Source of the DNA: an uncultured Prevotella sp.
GTDB lineage: Bacteria > Bacteroidota > Bacteroidia > Bacteroidales > Bacteroidaceae
NCBI GenBank assembly: GCA_946403845.1
Contig: CAMJBL010000016.1
Coordinates: 1 to 47,858 of the forward strand
Direction of reading: 5' to 3'
Length of the DNA: 47,858 nt
The position numbers and the translations under genes are program-made. The notes under the pieces were generated by a model. It saw nothing but the letters and a program-made list of their open reading frames with translations. It did no database searches and had not been told where the DNA came from. Below, piece by piece: positions 1 to 7,413 of the stretch (position 1 is the first letter of the stretch; each line of letters starts with the position of its first letter).

Positions 1-54
1 AACTCGGAACTAAGCTTTAGGAGAGCCTTGTTATATCCATTTAACTATCAGGGC
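1..54 (-). tRNA. tRNA-Arg (anticodon CCU), 3' part cut by the window edge
   Basis: The minus strand from 54 leftwards starts with a 7-nt acceptor arm and then TAGTTAAATGGATATAAC, the characteristic D-arm of bacterial tRNA-Arg(CCU). An anticodon stem with one G-U pair closes the loop CTCCTAA. The anticodon CCT is complementary to positions 19-21. The first half of the T-stem (CCGAG) and TT follow before the sequence ends. About 50 of roughly 75 nt are present, so the acceptor 3' strand cannot be checked. It is preceded by its own promoter box. This tRNA reads the rare AGG codon. Confidence 0.88.
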
Positions 55-70
55 CAGTCTTAATGCGGTG

Positions 71-78
71 CAAAGGTA
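71..78 (-). promoter_or_regulatory. -7 box of the tRNA-Arg promoter
   Basis: TACCTTTG on the minus strand matches the Bacteroidetes -7 consensus TAnnTTTG and lies 16 nt upstream of the predicted first base of the tRNA. Confidence 0.7.
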
Positions 79-130
79 CGAAGAAGAGAGTAAAAAACCA
101 AATAAATAACAAAAAATAATGGAAAATATA

Positions 131-706
131 ATGAGAAAAGGATTTTTGATGCTCGCAGCCTGTCTACTATTAGCGACGAGTTGCAAACAGAAAGTACAAG
201 TGGCTGAGAAGATACAAGTGGTGGATTCAGAGACGGGAGCGCCAGTAGATGTGGCGTCTGCGACGGAGCCAGGCAACACGTTTGTCGACATCGCCCTGCC
301 TGGTCCCCAGGGACAGACGGTGTGGGTGGGAGACTATGTAGGCCAGAACAAACTGGTGCTCATCGACTTCTGGGCCTCATGGTGCGGACCCTGCATGAGA
401 GAGATGCCGACGGTGGTGAAAGCCTACGAACGCTTTCACGCCAAGGGTTTGGAGATTGTCGGTGTCTCGCTCGACAAGGACAAAGCCAGCTGGTTAGCTG
501 CCATCGAGCAGACTGGTCAGAAATGGCCACAGATGAGCGACCTGAAAGGCTGGGACTGCCTGGGTGCGCAGTTCTACGGTATCCAGTCGATCCCCGCCAA
601 TGTGCTCATCGATGAGCATGGTAAGATTGTGGCCAGAGACTTAAGGGGCGACGCGCTGCTCGAAGAAATCGAAAGCCGCCTCGCCACTGAGACCGTAGCA
701 GAATAA
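131..706 (+). CDS. TlpA-like thioredoxin-fold lipoprotein (thiol-disulfide oxidoreductase)
   Basis: Predicted periplasm-facing lipoprotein of 191 residues with a thioredoxin fold. It has a short hydrophobic signal ending in a lipobox (LLATSC) and a linker, then an AhpC-TSA/Redoxin-type domain with the active site W-C-G-P-C-M. The cis-Pro region (S-I-P-A-N) and the closing strand (V-L-I-D-E-H-G-K-I) fit the TlpA/ResA family, which reduces or isomerises disulfides on the periplasmic side. An ATG at 119 would add M-E-N-I. I chose 131 because it gives a normal positively charged signal N-terminus (MRKG). No clear TAnnTTTG box is seen upstream. The 3' end overlaps the convergent glycosidase gene by 66 nt, which is long for bacteria. 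The family is confident; the physiological partner is unknown. Confidence 0.9.
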   Translation: MRKGFLMLAACLLLATSCKQKVQVAEKIQVVDSETGAPVDVASATEPGNTFVDIALPGPQGQTVWVGDYVGQNKLVLIDFWASWCGPCMREMPTVVKAYERFHAKGLEIVGVSLDKDKASWLAAIEQTGQKWPQMSDLKGWDCLGAQFYGIQSIPANVLIDEHGKIVARDLRGDALLEEIESRLATETVAE

Positions 707-3577
707 GCCCACGCGGATGCCCTTCCAATAGCCTGCCCGCATGGGGAACTCCTCGCCTGCAGGCTCATAATGCTCGCCATCAGTACTGTAATAGAACTGA
801 TGGTGATTTTCTCTGCAATCATTTTCGATGCGCAGCCACACTTTCGAGAACTTCCCACGACTTACAATCTCCCGCTTGCCATGTGCCTCGACAAAGACAC
901 CCTCCTTGCAGAGACCAATGCCTCGAAACAGTTTGCCAGAACAGAACAGGCCTCCATAGCAGTCACCTGAGGCCGTCACCAGCGTCGTACTCTCACTCTG
1001 ATAGCCGATGACCTTCTGCGTCAGCATGTTTCTTGCTAACTTCAGACTGTCGGATGGCAGGGCTTTCAATGTGAGCCAACCTTTGCGATCGGTGAGGTTC
1101 CAGTGGGTATCCACAGGATTGTGATTCCATTGCCAGACGGGAGAGATCGAGGAGTGAGGAGTGGGGAGTGAGGAGTGAGATATGTATATAACATTGAAAT
1201 CATCACGGAAATCATTCGAGACGTATTGGTAATCTCTCACCTCTTGCTTCTCACCTCTCACCTCTATCTTAGGAGCTTGCCAGACATCCACGGGCTCACC
1301 CACACCGTTGCCATCGTAGTCGACACCCATTAATGGCCAGTCGTCCTGCCAACGGGCTGGCTGCAGATGCACCACGCGCCCCAGGACGGGCGTCTCCTGG
1401 AAATGATAGAACCACCACTGGCCATCAGGCGTATCAACCAGTGCCCCCTGATGAGGACCGTTCACAGAGGTCGAGCCCTGTTCGAGCACAATCTTGCGTT
1501 CATAGGGGCCATAGATGTTTTTCGAACGCAGCACCGTCTGCCAGCCAGTTCCGACGCCGCCTTCCGGAATAATCAGATAATACCAACCGTTGCGCTTCAG
1601 GAATTTCGTACCCTCAGCCACAGGACCCTCATACACCGTCACGCCCTCATCGAGCAAGGTTTTGCCATCGGGCGACATCTTATGTACGATAATCGGTCCT
1701 GCGCCATGCTTGCTACGCCCCAGATAAGCCTGGCCGTCTTCGTCCCAGAACGGACACGGGTCTTCCCATTTCGGCACGCGCTTCACCAGATGCAGGGGTG
1801 CCCAAGGGCCATGCGGATCCTTCGCCGTCGTCATATAGAGTCCCTCGTCTGGTGTGCAGAAATACACATAGTAAAGGCCGTCGTGATAACGGATAGCAGG
1901 CGCCCACGATCCACCCGAATAATGCTGGTTGCTATCCCAGCCCGGCTCATCGAAGCGACGGTAGATCTGACTGATATAGCGCCAATTGACCATATCCTCC
2001 GACTCCAACACCTGCATGCCTAAGAAGTGGAAATCGGACGCCACCATATAATATTTCGTGCCCACGCGTATGACGTCAGGGTCGGAGAAATCGGCATTCA
2101 GCACAGGATTCTTGTAGAAGCCATTGCCCAGGTCGCCCCAGGAAAAGGATAGAGAAGAAGGCTCAGGGTCGTAGTCGTCCCGAACGAAGTCAGGCCGCAC
2201 GTCGGGCTGCTCCGTCTGTATCTGAACGTCGTTGAACACCACGTTACGGGCATGGCGGACGAAAAAGCCCTTGGCAGGCAGGTTGCCCCACATTGTCGCC
2301 TCAGGATAGGCCTTCTCCTTCTCATCCCTGATGGTGTCGTTGATAGCGGCAAGGTCAGCAGCCTTCACCCCACCCTTGTGATGGATGGAGACATCCGATA
2401 GCCACACATTCTCGACAGGGTAGCTGGGCAATCCCGTGATTGAGCACCCCACAGAGCCAGCGTTACGGACCCGGAAATGCGACACATGCACACCGTCGAT
2501 GCGGCCCACATGGCGGATAGGAATCAGTTCAGCAATCGTATCGTCATTGCCCATACCGCTCAAGCCTTTTACCGCGTCCCGTAGCTTATAGCCACGCCCA
2601 CGATTGCCCAAGCGAATGAAGATGGGCGACTCGGTGCCCTCGACGGTAAAGTCGGAGACATGTACATTCAGCATCTGCCCGCCATCGACAATCTCCAGCG
2701 AGAGGGCCGACGTGCCTATCTTCGATGGTGCCCCGAAGAACTGACTCGACTGGTCGCTGCTGGGTCTGACCACGATGCCTTTGATATGAATATTCAAGAA
2801 GCCGCCATTCGTTTCTGTACCCAGCTTCACGGCATTGCAATGGCTCGATACCACGCAATCGGAAATAAGGACGTTCTCGCAGAACCTGGGCGAGGTACTT
2901 TTCAGCGTGATACCATCATCATCGGAGTCTACCATCAGCCCCTTGACTATAACCCTGCTACAGCCGTCAATATCGAGGCCGTCGTTGTTGTAGTTATTGC
3001 GATTATATATCTTGAGGTTCTCAATACTCAAATGGGTGCAAGCCAGATAATGCTGCATCCAACAGCCCGAGTTCCTAAGCGTGATATCCTTCACGGTAAT
3101 CTCCTCGCCTTGAATGAAGCGGATGAGGTGCGGACGGGTGATGCCCTCATCGTTCCACGTGAGTTTCTTAAAGGCCTTACCCTGTCCGTCGATGGTTCCT
3201 TCACCATCGATTATCACATTCTTCACTTTGTCAGCATAAATGAGCTGAATGGTGGGTGTCTGCGTGCGCAGCGACACATAGTCGGTCTTCATAGGCTGGT
3301 AGTCTTTCAGGTCAGTGCTACCATAGAGCGTGGCCCCTTTCTCCAGATACAGATGCACATCCGACTTCAGCACGATGGTGCCCGTCTTATAGTTGCCAAC
3401 AGGCACCACCACCCTACCGCCACACGCCTTCGAGCAGTCGTCGATGGCCCGTTGGATAGCCGACGTACTCAGCACGGTAGTATCCGACTTGGCACCATAA
3501 CTCACGATGTCGTAATCGGCTGCTGAGGCGGTGATAGTGACTATTGTCAATAGGAATGAGAGGCGCAAAAACTTCAT
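641..3577 (-). CDS. Secreted two-domain glycoside hydrolase: GH28-like (polygalacturonase fold) + GH43
   Basis: 978 residues with a signal peptide (about 1-19). Residues about 22-470 form a right-handed beta-helix of GH28 type. Visible active-site elements are N-N-D-G-L-D (Asp 199), the D-D-D-G stretch around 219-221 and S-H-C (His 246), where classical polygalacturonases have G-H-G. Residues about 490-790 form a five-bladed GH43 propeller: first Asp in D-F-S-D-P-D, second in W-E-D-P-C-P, acid Glu in P-V-A-E-G-T. A beta-sandwich closes the protein. GH28 cleaves pectin galacturonan or rhamnogalacturonan backbones and GH43 removes arabinose or xylose side residues, so a pectin side-chain role is inferred. 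Both domains lie in one uninterrupted frame. The linker before the last sandwich contains two 7-bp repeat arrays. It is divergent from a second GH43 gene. Substrate specificity cannot be read from sequence alone. Confidence 0.85.
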   Translation of the reverse strand: MKFLRLSFLLTIVTITASAADYDIVSYGAKSDTTVLSTSAIQRAIDDCSKACGGRVVVPVGNYKTGTIVLKSDVHLYLEKGATLYGSTDLKDYQPMKTDYVSLRTQTPTIQLIYADKVKNVIIDGEGTIDGQGKAFKKLTWNDEGITRPHLIRFIQGEEITVKDITLRNSGCWMQHYLACTHLSIENLKIYNRNNYNNDGLDIDGCSRVIVKGLMVDSDDDGITLKSTSPRFCENVLISDCVVSSHCNAVKLGTETNGGFLNIHIKGIVVRPSSDQSSQFFGAPSKIGTSALSLEIVDGGQMLNVHVSDFTVEGTESPIFIRLGNRGRGYKLRDAVKGLSGMGNDDTIAELIPIRHVGRIDGVHVSHFRVRNAGSVGCSITGLPSYPVENVWLSDVSIHHKGGVKAADLAAINDTIRDEKEKAYPEATMWGNLPAKGFFVRHARNVVFNDVQIQTEQPDVRPDFVRDDYDPEPSSLSFSWGDLGNGFYKNPVLNADFSDPDVIRVGTKYYMVASDFHFLGMQVLESEDMVNWRYISQIYRRFDEPGWDSNQHYSGGSWAPAIRYHDGLYYVYFCTPDEGLYMTTAKDPHGPWAPLHLVKRVPKWEDPCPFWDEDGQAYLGRSKHGAGPIIVHKMSPDGKTLLDEGVTVYEGPVAEGTKFLKRNGWYYLIIPEGGVGTGWQTVLRSKNIYGPYERKIVLEQGSTSVNGPHQGALVDTPDGQWWFYHFQETPVLGRVVHLQPARWQDDWPLMGVDYDGNGVGEPVDVWQAPKIEVRGEKQEVRDYQYVSNDFRDDFNVIYISHSSLPTPHSSISPVWQWNHNPVDTHWNLTDRKGWLTLKALPSDSLKLARNMLTQKVIGYQSESTTLVTASGDCYGGLFCSGKLFRGIGLCKEGVFVEAHGKREIVSRGKFSKVWLRIENDCRENHHQFYYSTDGEHYEPAGEEFPMRAGYWKGIRVGLFCYGLSGEAAFDFFEQRVAP
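1149..1180. repeat. 7-bp array (unit GAGGAGT), in coding sequence
   Basis: Four units of GAGGAGT with one substitution, then a decaying fifth. It is read on the minus strand as the linker S-H-S-S-L-P-T-P-H-S-S-I-S in the GH28-GH43 protein. Confidence 0.85.
1235..1269. repeat. 7-bp array (unit TCTCACC), in coding sequence
   Basis: Five consecutive heptamers, three of them identical (TCTCACC). It is read on the minus strand as a charged linker containing E-V-R-G-E-K-Q-E-V-R. It lies about 55 bp from the GAGGAGT array in the same gene but has an unrelated unit sequence. Confidence 0.85.
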
Positions 3578-3606
3578 ATTTGTATCACTTTATTTCGTTT
3601 ATGTTG

Positions 3607-3614
3607 CAAAGATA
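3607..3614 (-). promoter_or_regulatory. -7 box for the GH28-GH43 gene
   Basis: TATCTTTG on the minus strand, 29 nt upstream of the start codon, with the Bacteroidetes TAnnTTTG form. Confidence 0.65.
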
Positions 3615-3622
3615 CAAAACTT

Positions 3623-3650
3623 TTCACTTTTCACTATCCACTATTCACTT
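3623..3650. repeat. 7-bp array (unit TTCACTN) between divergent promoters
   Basis: Four heptamers of TTCACTT/TTCACTA/TCCACTA type fill the space between the two divergent -7 boxes and cover the expected -33 region of the rightward promoter. Confidence 0.85.
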
Positions 3651-3657
3651 TTTTTTA

Positions 3658-3665
3658 TATCTTTG
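3658..3665 (+). promoter_or_regulatory. -7 box for the GH43 gene
   Basis: TATCTTTG, 37 nt before the ATG at 3703 and 7 nt after the end of the heptamer array. Confidence 0.65.
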
Positions 3666-3702
3666 CCAAACATTTCAGTTATCAACTTAAAAACTACCAA
3701 GT

Positions 3703-5751
3703 ATGAAAAGACTTCTGTCATTCTGTTTTCTGGCGTGCACGGCTTTTGCTGTCAACGCCCAGAACCCCTATCTCCCTTTGTGGGAGCATGTGCCCGATGG
3801 CGAACCCCGTGTGTTTGAGGATCCCGACAACCCCGGTAAGCTCCGCGCCTATATCATCGGCTCGCACGACGTGAACTATTCTGCCTACTGCGGCCCCGAT
3901 ATCCGCATGTGGTCGGCACCTGTCGAAGACCTGAGCCAATGGCGTGACGAAGGCCCCATCTTCACCTGGTATGTCGACGGACAGTGGGACACAATGTATG
4001 CCCCCGACCTCGTCTGCACCACCGATCGCGCCACAGGCAAGAAGACCTACTGGCTCTATCCCCATTCCCGTGGCTGGCGTCGTACACCCATGGTGTGTAA
4101 GGGCGACCGTCCCAATGGTCCTTTCACCCCCGTCAACCTCACGGAGGATGGTCGTCAGTGTCTCCCAGGCTCGCTGATCGACTTCGACCCCTCGGTTTTC
4201 ATCGAGACCATCACCGACAAGAAGGATAAAGACTACGATATCGGCTATCGCGCCTATGTATTCTACGGTTTCCAGCATTCTACAGCAGTTGAGCTTGACC
4301 AGAAGACCATGTACTCGAAGCGCGAAGGCACGGAGCCCATCGATCCCTTCATTCCTGCCAGCAGTGCCGACGGTCGTCTGTTGGATAAAGCAGGCAGCGA
4401 ATATAAGGCTCTCTATGAGGGACAGAACCCGCTCGACTTCAATTTCTTCGAAGCCTCGAGTATCCGTCAGGTGGGTAATAAATACGTGATGGTGTTCTCG
4501 GGCTACTCTGGCAAGGAGTATGGTCTGGGCAATACCAACTCCGCACTGCGCTATGCCTTTGGCGACTCGCCTCTGGGTCCTTGGCGCTCGGGTGGCGTGC
4601 TAGTCGACTCACGTGGTGTCGTGACGGGTGAGGATGGTTCGAAACTCATCACTACCAACTTCGGTCACAACACCCACGGTTCCATTCAGGAGATCAACGG
4701 TCAGTGGTACGTGTTCTATCACCGTCCACCCCGTGGCTTCGGCAATGCCCGTCAGGCGATGGTGGCTCCTGTGAAGATCACATGGGACAAGAAGCCCGTG
4801 GCTAAGGGCGGTGTCGTGAAGATTACAGGTTATGACCCATATGCCAAGGATAATGTCTGGACGGCTAAGGCCAGCGACGGCAACGAATATACAGGTGCCG
4901 AGGTAACCAGCGAAGGCTTCCAGATCTTCGGTCTACCTCCCTACGCCTACTACTCTGCAGGTTATGCCTGCTTCGTTTATGGTCCTGGTTCCAACGACTG
5001 GATGCAGGACAACCACGACGTATGGAATAACTCGATGGACCTCGCTGGTATCCAGAATGGCGGTATCGTAGGCTTCAAGTACTTCGGCTTCGGCGGTCTT
5101 AGCAAGGACACCAAGGGCTGTAAGGCTTTCGAGGGCACGAAGGCAGGCGATAAGACTACCATCGGCCTCAATCTGACACCTGGTGGCAAGGGTGCCTTTA
5201 AGATTCACGTCAAGCTCGATGATCCTTGGAAGGGTCAGGAGATCGGTGTGATAGATGTAGCTGCAAATGCTGAGCGTACGACAACGATGTATTATGCAGC
5301 CGTTCCTGCTGTAGAGAGTCTCACGGGCAAGCACGCCATCTATCTCGTGACCGAAGGTCCTGAAGTGCAGCAGCCCCAGCAGCAGGGCTTCGGACAGTTT
5401 GGTGGCCGTCGTGGTCCCCAGCAGCCTCAGCGTCCGCAGGGTCTGTTCGACCTCCACGGCATCAGTTTCTCGAAGGGTGCAGACCATACGGCTCCGGTGG
5501 TGCCTCAGGTCACCATCACCGCCAATGGCAAGAAGCTGAACATCCCCAATACGCCCGTCCGCTTCACCAACCAGAACGGTTATCCCGACCAGATCCGCTA
5601 TCAGCTCTATGGTCCTGTCGAGGCGGGTGTGAAGCTGAAGGCTACATCTGACGTGCCTGGCGTGAAGTTCGACATCAGTCCGATTGTCGAGGGCCGCGCC
5701 ACCATCAAGGCCACCTACAAAGGACAAACGAAGATCTTCCTGATTAATTAA
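3703..5751 (+). CDS. Secreted GH43-family glycoside hydrolase with C-terminal CBM6-like domain
   Basis: 682 residues. The signal peptide ends near A-V-N-A-Q (about 19). The N-terminal propeller has G-E-P-R-V-F with Asp 32 as likely base, then G-S-H-D, F-D-P-S-V-F (Asp 162) and N-F-F-E-A-S-S (Glu 250). A conserved H-N-T-H-G-S-I near 325 completes the GH43 pattern. After about 380 comes a beta-rich segment, then a CBM6-like carbohydrate-binding region that ends in a second beta domain. The CBM-like part carries a Gln/Pro/Gly-rich insertion around residue 550-575 that looks disordered. The enzyme probably acts on arabinose- or xylose-containing plant glycans; exact activity is not predictable. 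It is divergent from the GH28-GH43 gene, so the two may be co-induced. No SusCD pair is adjacent, so this is not a complete polysaccharide utilisation locus in this window. Confidence 0.82.
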   Translation: MKRLLSFCFLACTAFAVNAQNPYLPLWEHVPDGEPRVFEDPDNPGKLRAYIIGSHDVNYSAYCGPDIRMWSAPVEDLSQWRDEGPIFTWYVDGQWDTMYAPDLVCTTDRATGKKTYWLYPHSRGWRRTPMVCKGDRPNGPFTPVNLTEDGRQCLPGSLIDFDPSVFIETITDKKDKDYDIGYRAYVFYGFQHSTAVELDQKTMYSKREGTEPIDPFIPASSADGRLLDKAGSEYKALYEGQNPLDFNFFEASSIRQVGNKYVMVFSGYSGKEYGLGNTNSALRYAFGDSPLGPWRSGGVLVDSRGVVTGEDGSKLITTNFGHNTHGSIQEINGQWYVFYHRPPRGFGNARQAMVAPVKITWDKKPVAKGGVVKITGYDPYAKDNVWTAKASDGNEYTGAEVTSEGFQIFGLPPYAYYSAGYACFVYGPGSNDWMQDNHDVWNNSMDLAGIQNGGIVGFKYFGFGGLSKDTKGCKAFEGTKAGDKTTIGLNLTPGGKGAFKIHVKLDDPWKGQEIGVIDVAANAERTTTMYYAAVPAVESLTGKHAIYLVTEGPEVQQPQQQGFGQFGGRRGPQQPQRPQGLFDLHGISFSKGADHTAPVVPQVTITANGKKLNIPNTPVRFTNQNGYPDQIRYQLYGPVEAGVKLKATSDVPGVKFDISPIVEGRATIKATYKGQTKIFLIN

Positions 5752-5761
5752 CAATTTAGGT

Positions 5762-5797
5762 AGTTCAGGGAGTTTAAGGAATTCAGGGAGTTCAAGA
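5762..5797. repeat. 9-bp array (unit AGTTCAGGG)
   Basis: Four nonamers (AGTTCAGGG, AGTTTAAGG, AATTCAGGG, AGTTCAAGA) start about 10 nt after the GH43 stop codon. The last part forms the 5' arm of a terminator hairpin. Confidence 0.85.
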
Positions 5798-5836
5798 CAA
5801 CTGATTAGAGTTTTGTCCTGAACTCCCTGTTTTTTT
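5784..5836 (+). terminator. Rho-independent terminator of the GH43 gene
   Basis: Arms 5784-5800 and 5813-5829 pair over 17 bp with one mismatch around a 12-nt loop, followed by seven T. The 5' arm is made from the 9-bp repeat array. Confidence 0.85.
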
Positions 5837-5856
5837 GTCTCCTTGTCTCCCAAGAT

Positions 5857-5876
5857 TTAACCTAAAGATAACATTC
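5857..5876 (+). promoter_or_regulatory. Conserved 20-bp operator-like box, copy 1
   Basis: TTAACCTAAAGATAACATTC, identical to copies at 8771 and 9448. It contains two TAACNT half-sites 11 bp apart. Exactly 29 nt separate its end from the TA of the following -7 box, as in the other copies. Confidence 0.8.
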
Positions 5877-5905
5877 ATTTTGCCACACATTTGGCAAAAT
5901 ATGCG

Positions 5906-5913
5906 TACCTTTG
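5906..5913 (+). promoter_or_regulatory. -7 box for the membrane protein gene
   Basis: TACCTTTG with a TTTG (5879-5882) 23 nt upstream as possible -33 element. It sets the start of the next gene at 5928, because upstream in-frame ATGs lie before the promoter. Confidence 0.75.
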
Positions 5914-5927
5914 CACCCAGAAAGAGA

Positions 5928-6704
5928 ATGAAGAAAGCACTATTATACCTGTTGCTGGCACTGGGAATCTCAATTGCAGTGCTACTGGTAGGTGGAGCCT
6001 TTGTAGGCTTCATCACTGGCTTTATCGACGGGTATAACGAAAATCCCACTGGCACTACGGATTCCGAAGTCGTGATGTATATCATGATAGGTATCTGTTT
6101 TCTGCTAATCTGCGGGCTGCTCCATCTGGTGTTCATCCGTCGTGGTTTCTCCTCCTACTCCTGGGGGCGCATTCCAGAGGGTGAGCGACAGAAAGTCATC
6201 ATCCCGATGATCATTGTCATGTGTGGCATGGCCTTTGTCTATCAATACGTCGGTAACCTGCAGCCTGATAACGAGGATAAAGAGATGTTCCTCTGGCTCC
6301 ATAAGCATCCTTGGTTTTCCGTCCCCCTAACTTTTCTGATGGAAGCTACGGGTTATCTGGTGTTTTTCGGCGGTATCCTACGAGAACTGTTAGAATGGAA
6401 GCACCGTCCCGTATTGGTCATCGGTAGCCTCGCCTTGCTATCTGGTGTGATTTTCTGGCTGGCTGAAGACAATCCGTGGGTAGTAGGCCTGACGGTAGTC
6501 ATATATATCATCGATGCCTGGGTTTACGAGTGTACCCGCAGCATCGTCCCATCGGTGTGTGGCAGCTTATGCTTCGAGAGCATCAACTTCCTCACGTCCA
6601 GCTATACGCCTACCTCTTGGTACCTGCTCGTTGCCTTGGTCCTCATTCTCCCCTGGCTCTTCTCCCTACACAAGGCCATGGATCCCTACAAGCCAATTGA
6701 TTAA
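5928..6704 (+). CDS. Multispanning inner-membrane protein of unknown function
   Basis: 258 residues with about seven hydrophobic segments: near 4-30, 48-70, 90-110, 125-150, 160-182, 190-210 and 230-250. I do not recognise a family. Acidic residues lie between segments (T-G-F-I-D-G-Y-N-E-N after the first), but no catalytic motif is evident. The start at 5928 (MKKALLYLL) follows the promoter by 14 nt; an in-frame ATG at 5835 would lie upstream of the promoter box and is rejected. The gene has its own box-plus-promoter after a strong terminator. It converges with the response regulator gene, whose stop codon is only 10 nt away. Because of the shared 20-bp box it is a candidate target of that regulator (inference). 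Confidence 0.75.
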   Translation: MKKALLYLLLALGISIAVLLVGGAFVGFITGFIDGYNENPTGTTDSEVVMYIMIGICFLLICGLLHLVFIRRGFSSYSWGRIPEGERQKVIIPMIIVMCGMAFVYQYVGNLQPDNEDKEMFLWLHKHPWFSVPLTFLMEATGYLVFFGGILRELLEWKHRPVLVIGSLALLSGVIFWLAEDNPWVVGLTVVIYIIDAWVYECTRSIVPSVCGSLCFESINFLTSSYTPTSWYLLVALVLILPWLFSLHKAMDPYKPID

Positions 6705-6714
6705 TACTAAAAAA

Positions 6715-7413
6715 CTACTCTACAATGAGTTGCAAGCCTATCCCCCTGACGGTTTTGAGCGTAATGGAAGGCTCGTCGGCAAGTAGTTTGCGGAGCTTAT
6801 TCACAAAGACATCCAGCGAACGCGAGGCGAAATAGTCATCCTCCGTATTCCAGAATCGGCTGAGAATAGCCTCACGGCGCACCACATTATTCTTATTATC
6901 GGCCAGAATAGCCAAGATCTGCGCTTCGCGCTGGGTGATGGTCTGCGAAGCATTCGTCTCGTCATTGCGCAACGTGGCGTGATCCGCATCGAGGGTGTAT
7001 TTACCCAGTTTATAGTGACTCGTCTCCTTCTGCGTCTTCGCTCCGCCACGCATCTTCATCAGCGCCTGGATATGAGCATCGAGCTCCTCAGGCACAAAAG
7101 GTTTCTTCACATAGTTATTGATACCAAGGCGATAGCCCGCCTTCACATCGTTGGGCGAGGTCAGCGCCGAAGTGAAGATGATAATCACGTCACCGTCAGT
7201 CTCACGGATGCGCTCCACCATCTCGAAGCCGTTCATCACGGGCATGTCGATATCGGAGATGATCACGTCTGGATGTGTCTCCTCCCACATCTTCACACCT
7301 TCCTTACCATTGGCAGCAGTCGTCACCTCATATCCGCCAATAATATCCTCGAGGCCCGTCTTTTCAATATAGGCCAGCGAGACATCGTCTTCCACTAACA
7401 ATAGTTTGATCAT
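6715..7413 (-). CDS. rprY: OmpR/PhoB-family response regulator, RprY-like
   Basis: 232 residues. The receiver domain (1-115) has acidic pocket E-D-D (8-10), phospho-acceptor Asp 54 in I-S-D-I-D-M-P, Thr 81 and Lys 104 in V-K-K-P-F. The C-terminal winged-helix DNA-binding domain (about 132-232) shows the OmpR-type pattern (T-Q-R-E-A-Q-I-L, then V-N-K-L-R-K-L-L and K-T-V-R-G-I-G-L). The kinase stop and this start share ATGA, so translation is probably coupled. The pair resembles Bacteroides RprX/RprY; the symbol is by similarity of architecture and is not proven. OmpR-family proteins bind direct repeats spaced about 11 bp, which is the layout of the 20-bp box found three times around this gene. 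Confidence 0.88.
   Translation of the reverse strand: MIKLLLVEDDVSLAYIEKTGLEDIIGGYEVTTAANGKEGVKMWEETHPDVIISDIDMPVMNGFEMVERIRETDGDVIIIFTSALTSPNDVKAGYRLGINNYVKKPFVPEELDAHIQALMKMRGGAKTQKETSHYKLGKYTLDADHATLRNDETNASQTITQREAQILAILADNKNNVVRREAILSRFWNTEDDYFASRSLDVFVNKLRKLLADEPSITLKTVRGIGLQLIVE

Noticed and set aside
2660..3526. 288-codon open frame on the plus strand inside the GH28-GH43 gene
   Set aside because: No recognisable domain or promoter; it is a shadow of the strongly supported opposite-strand gene.
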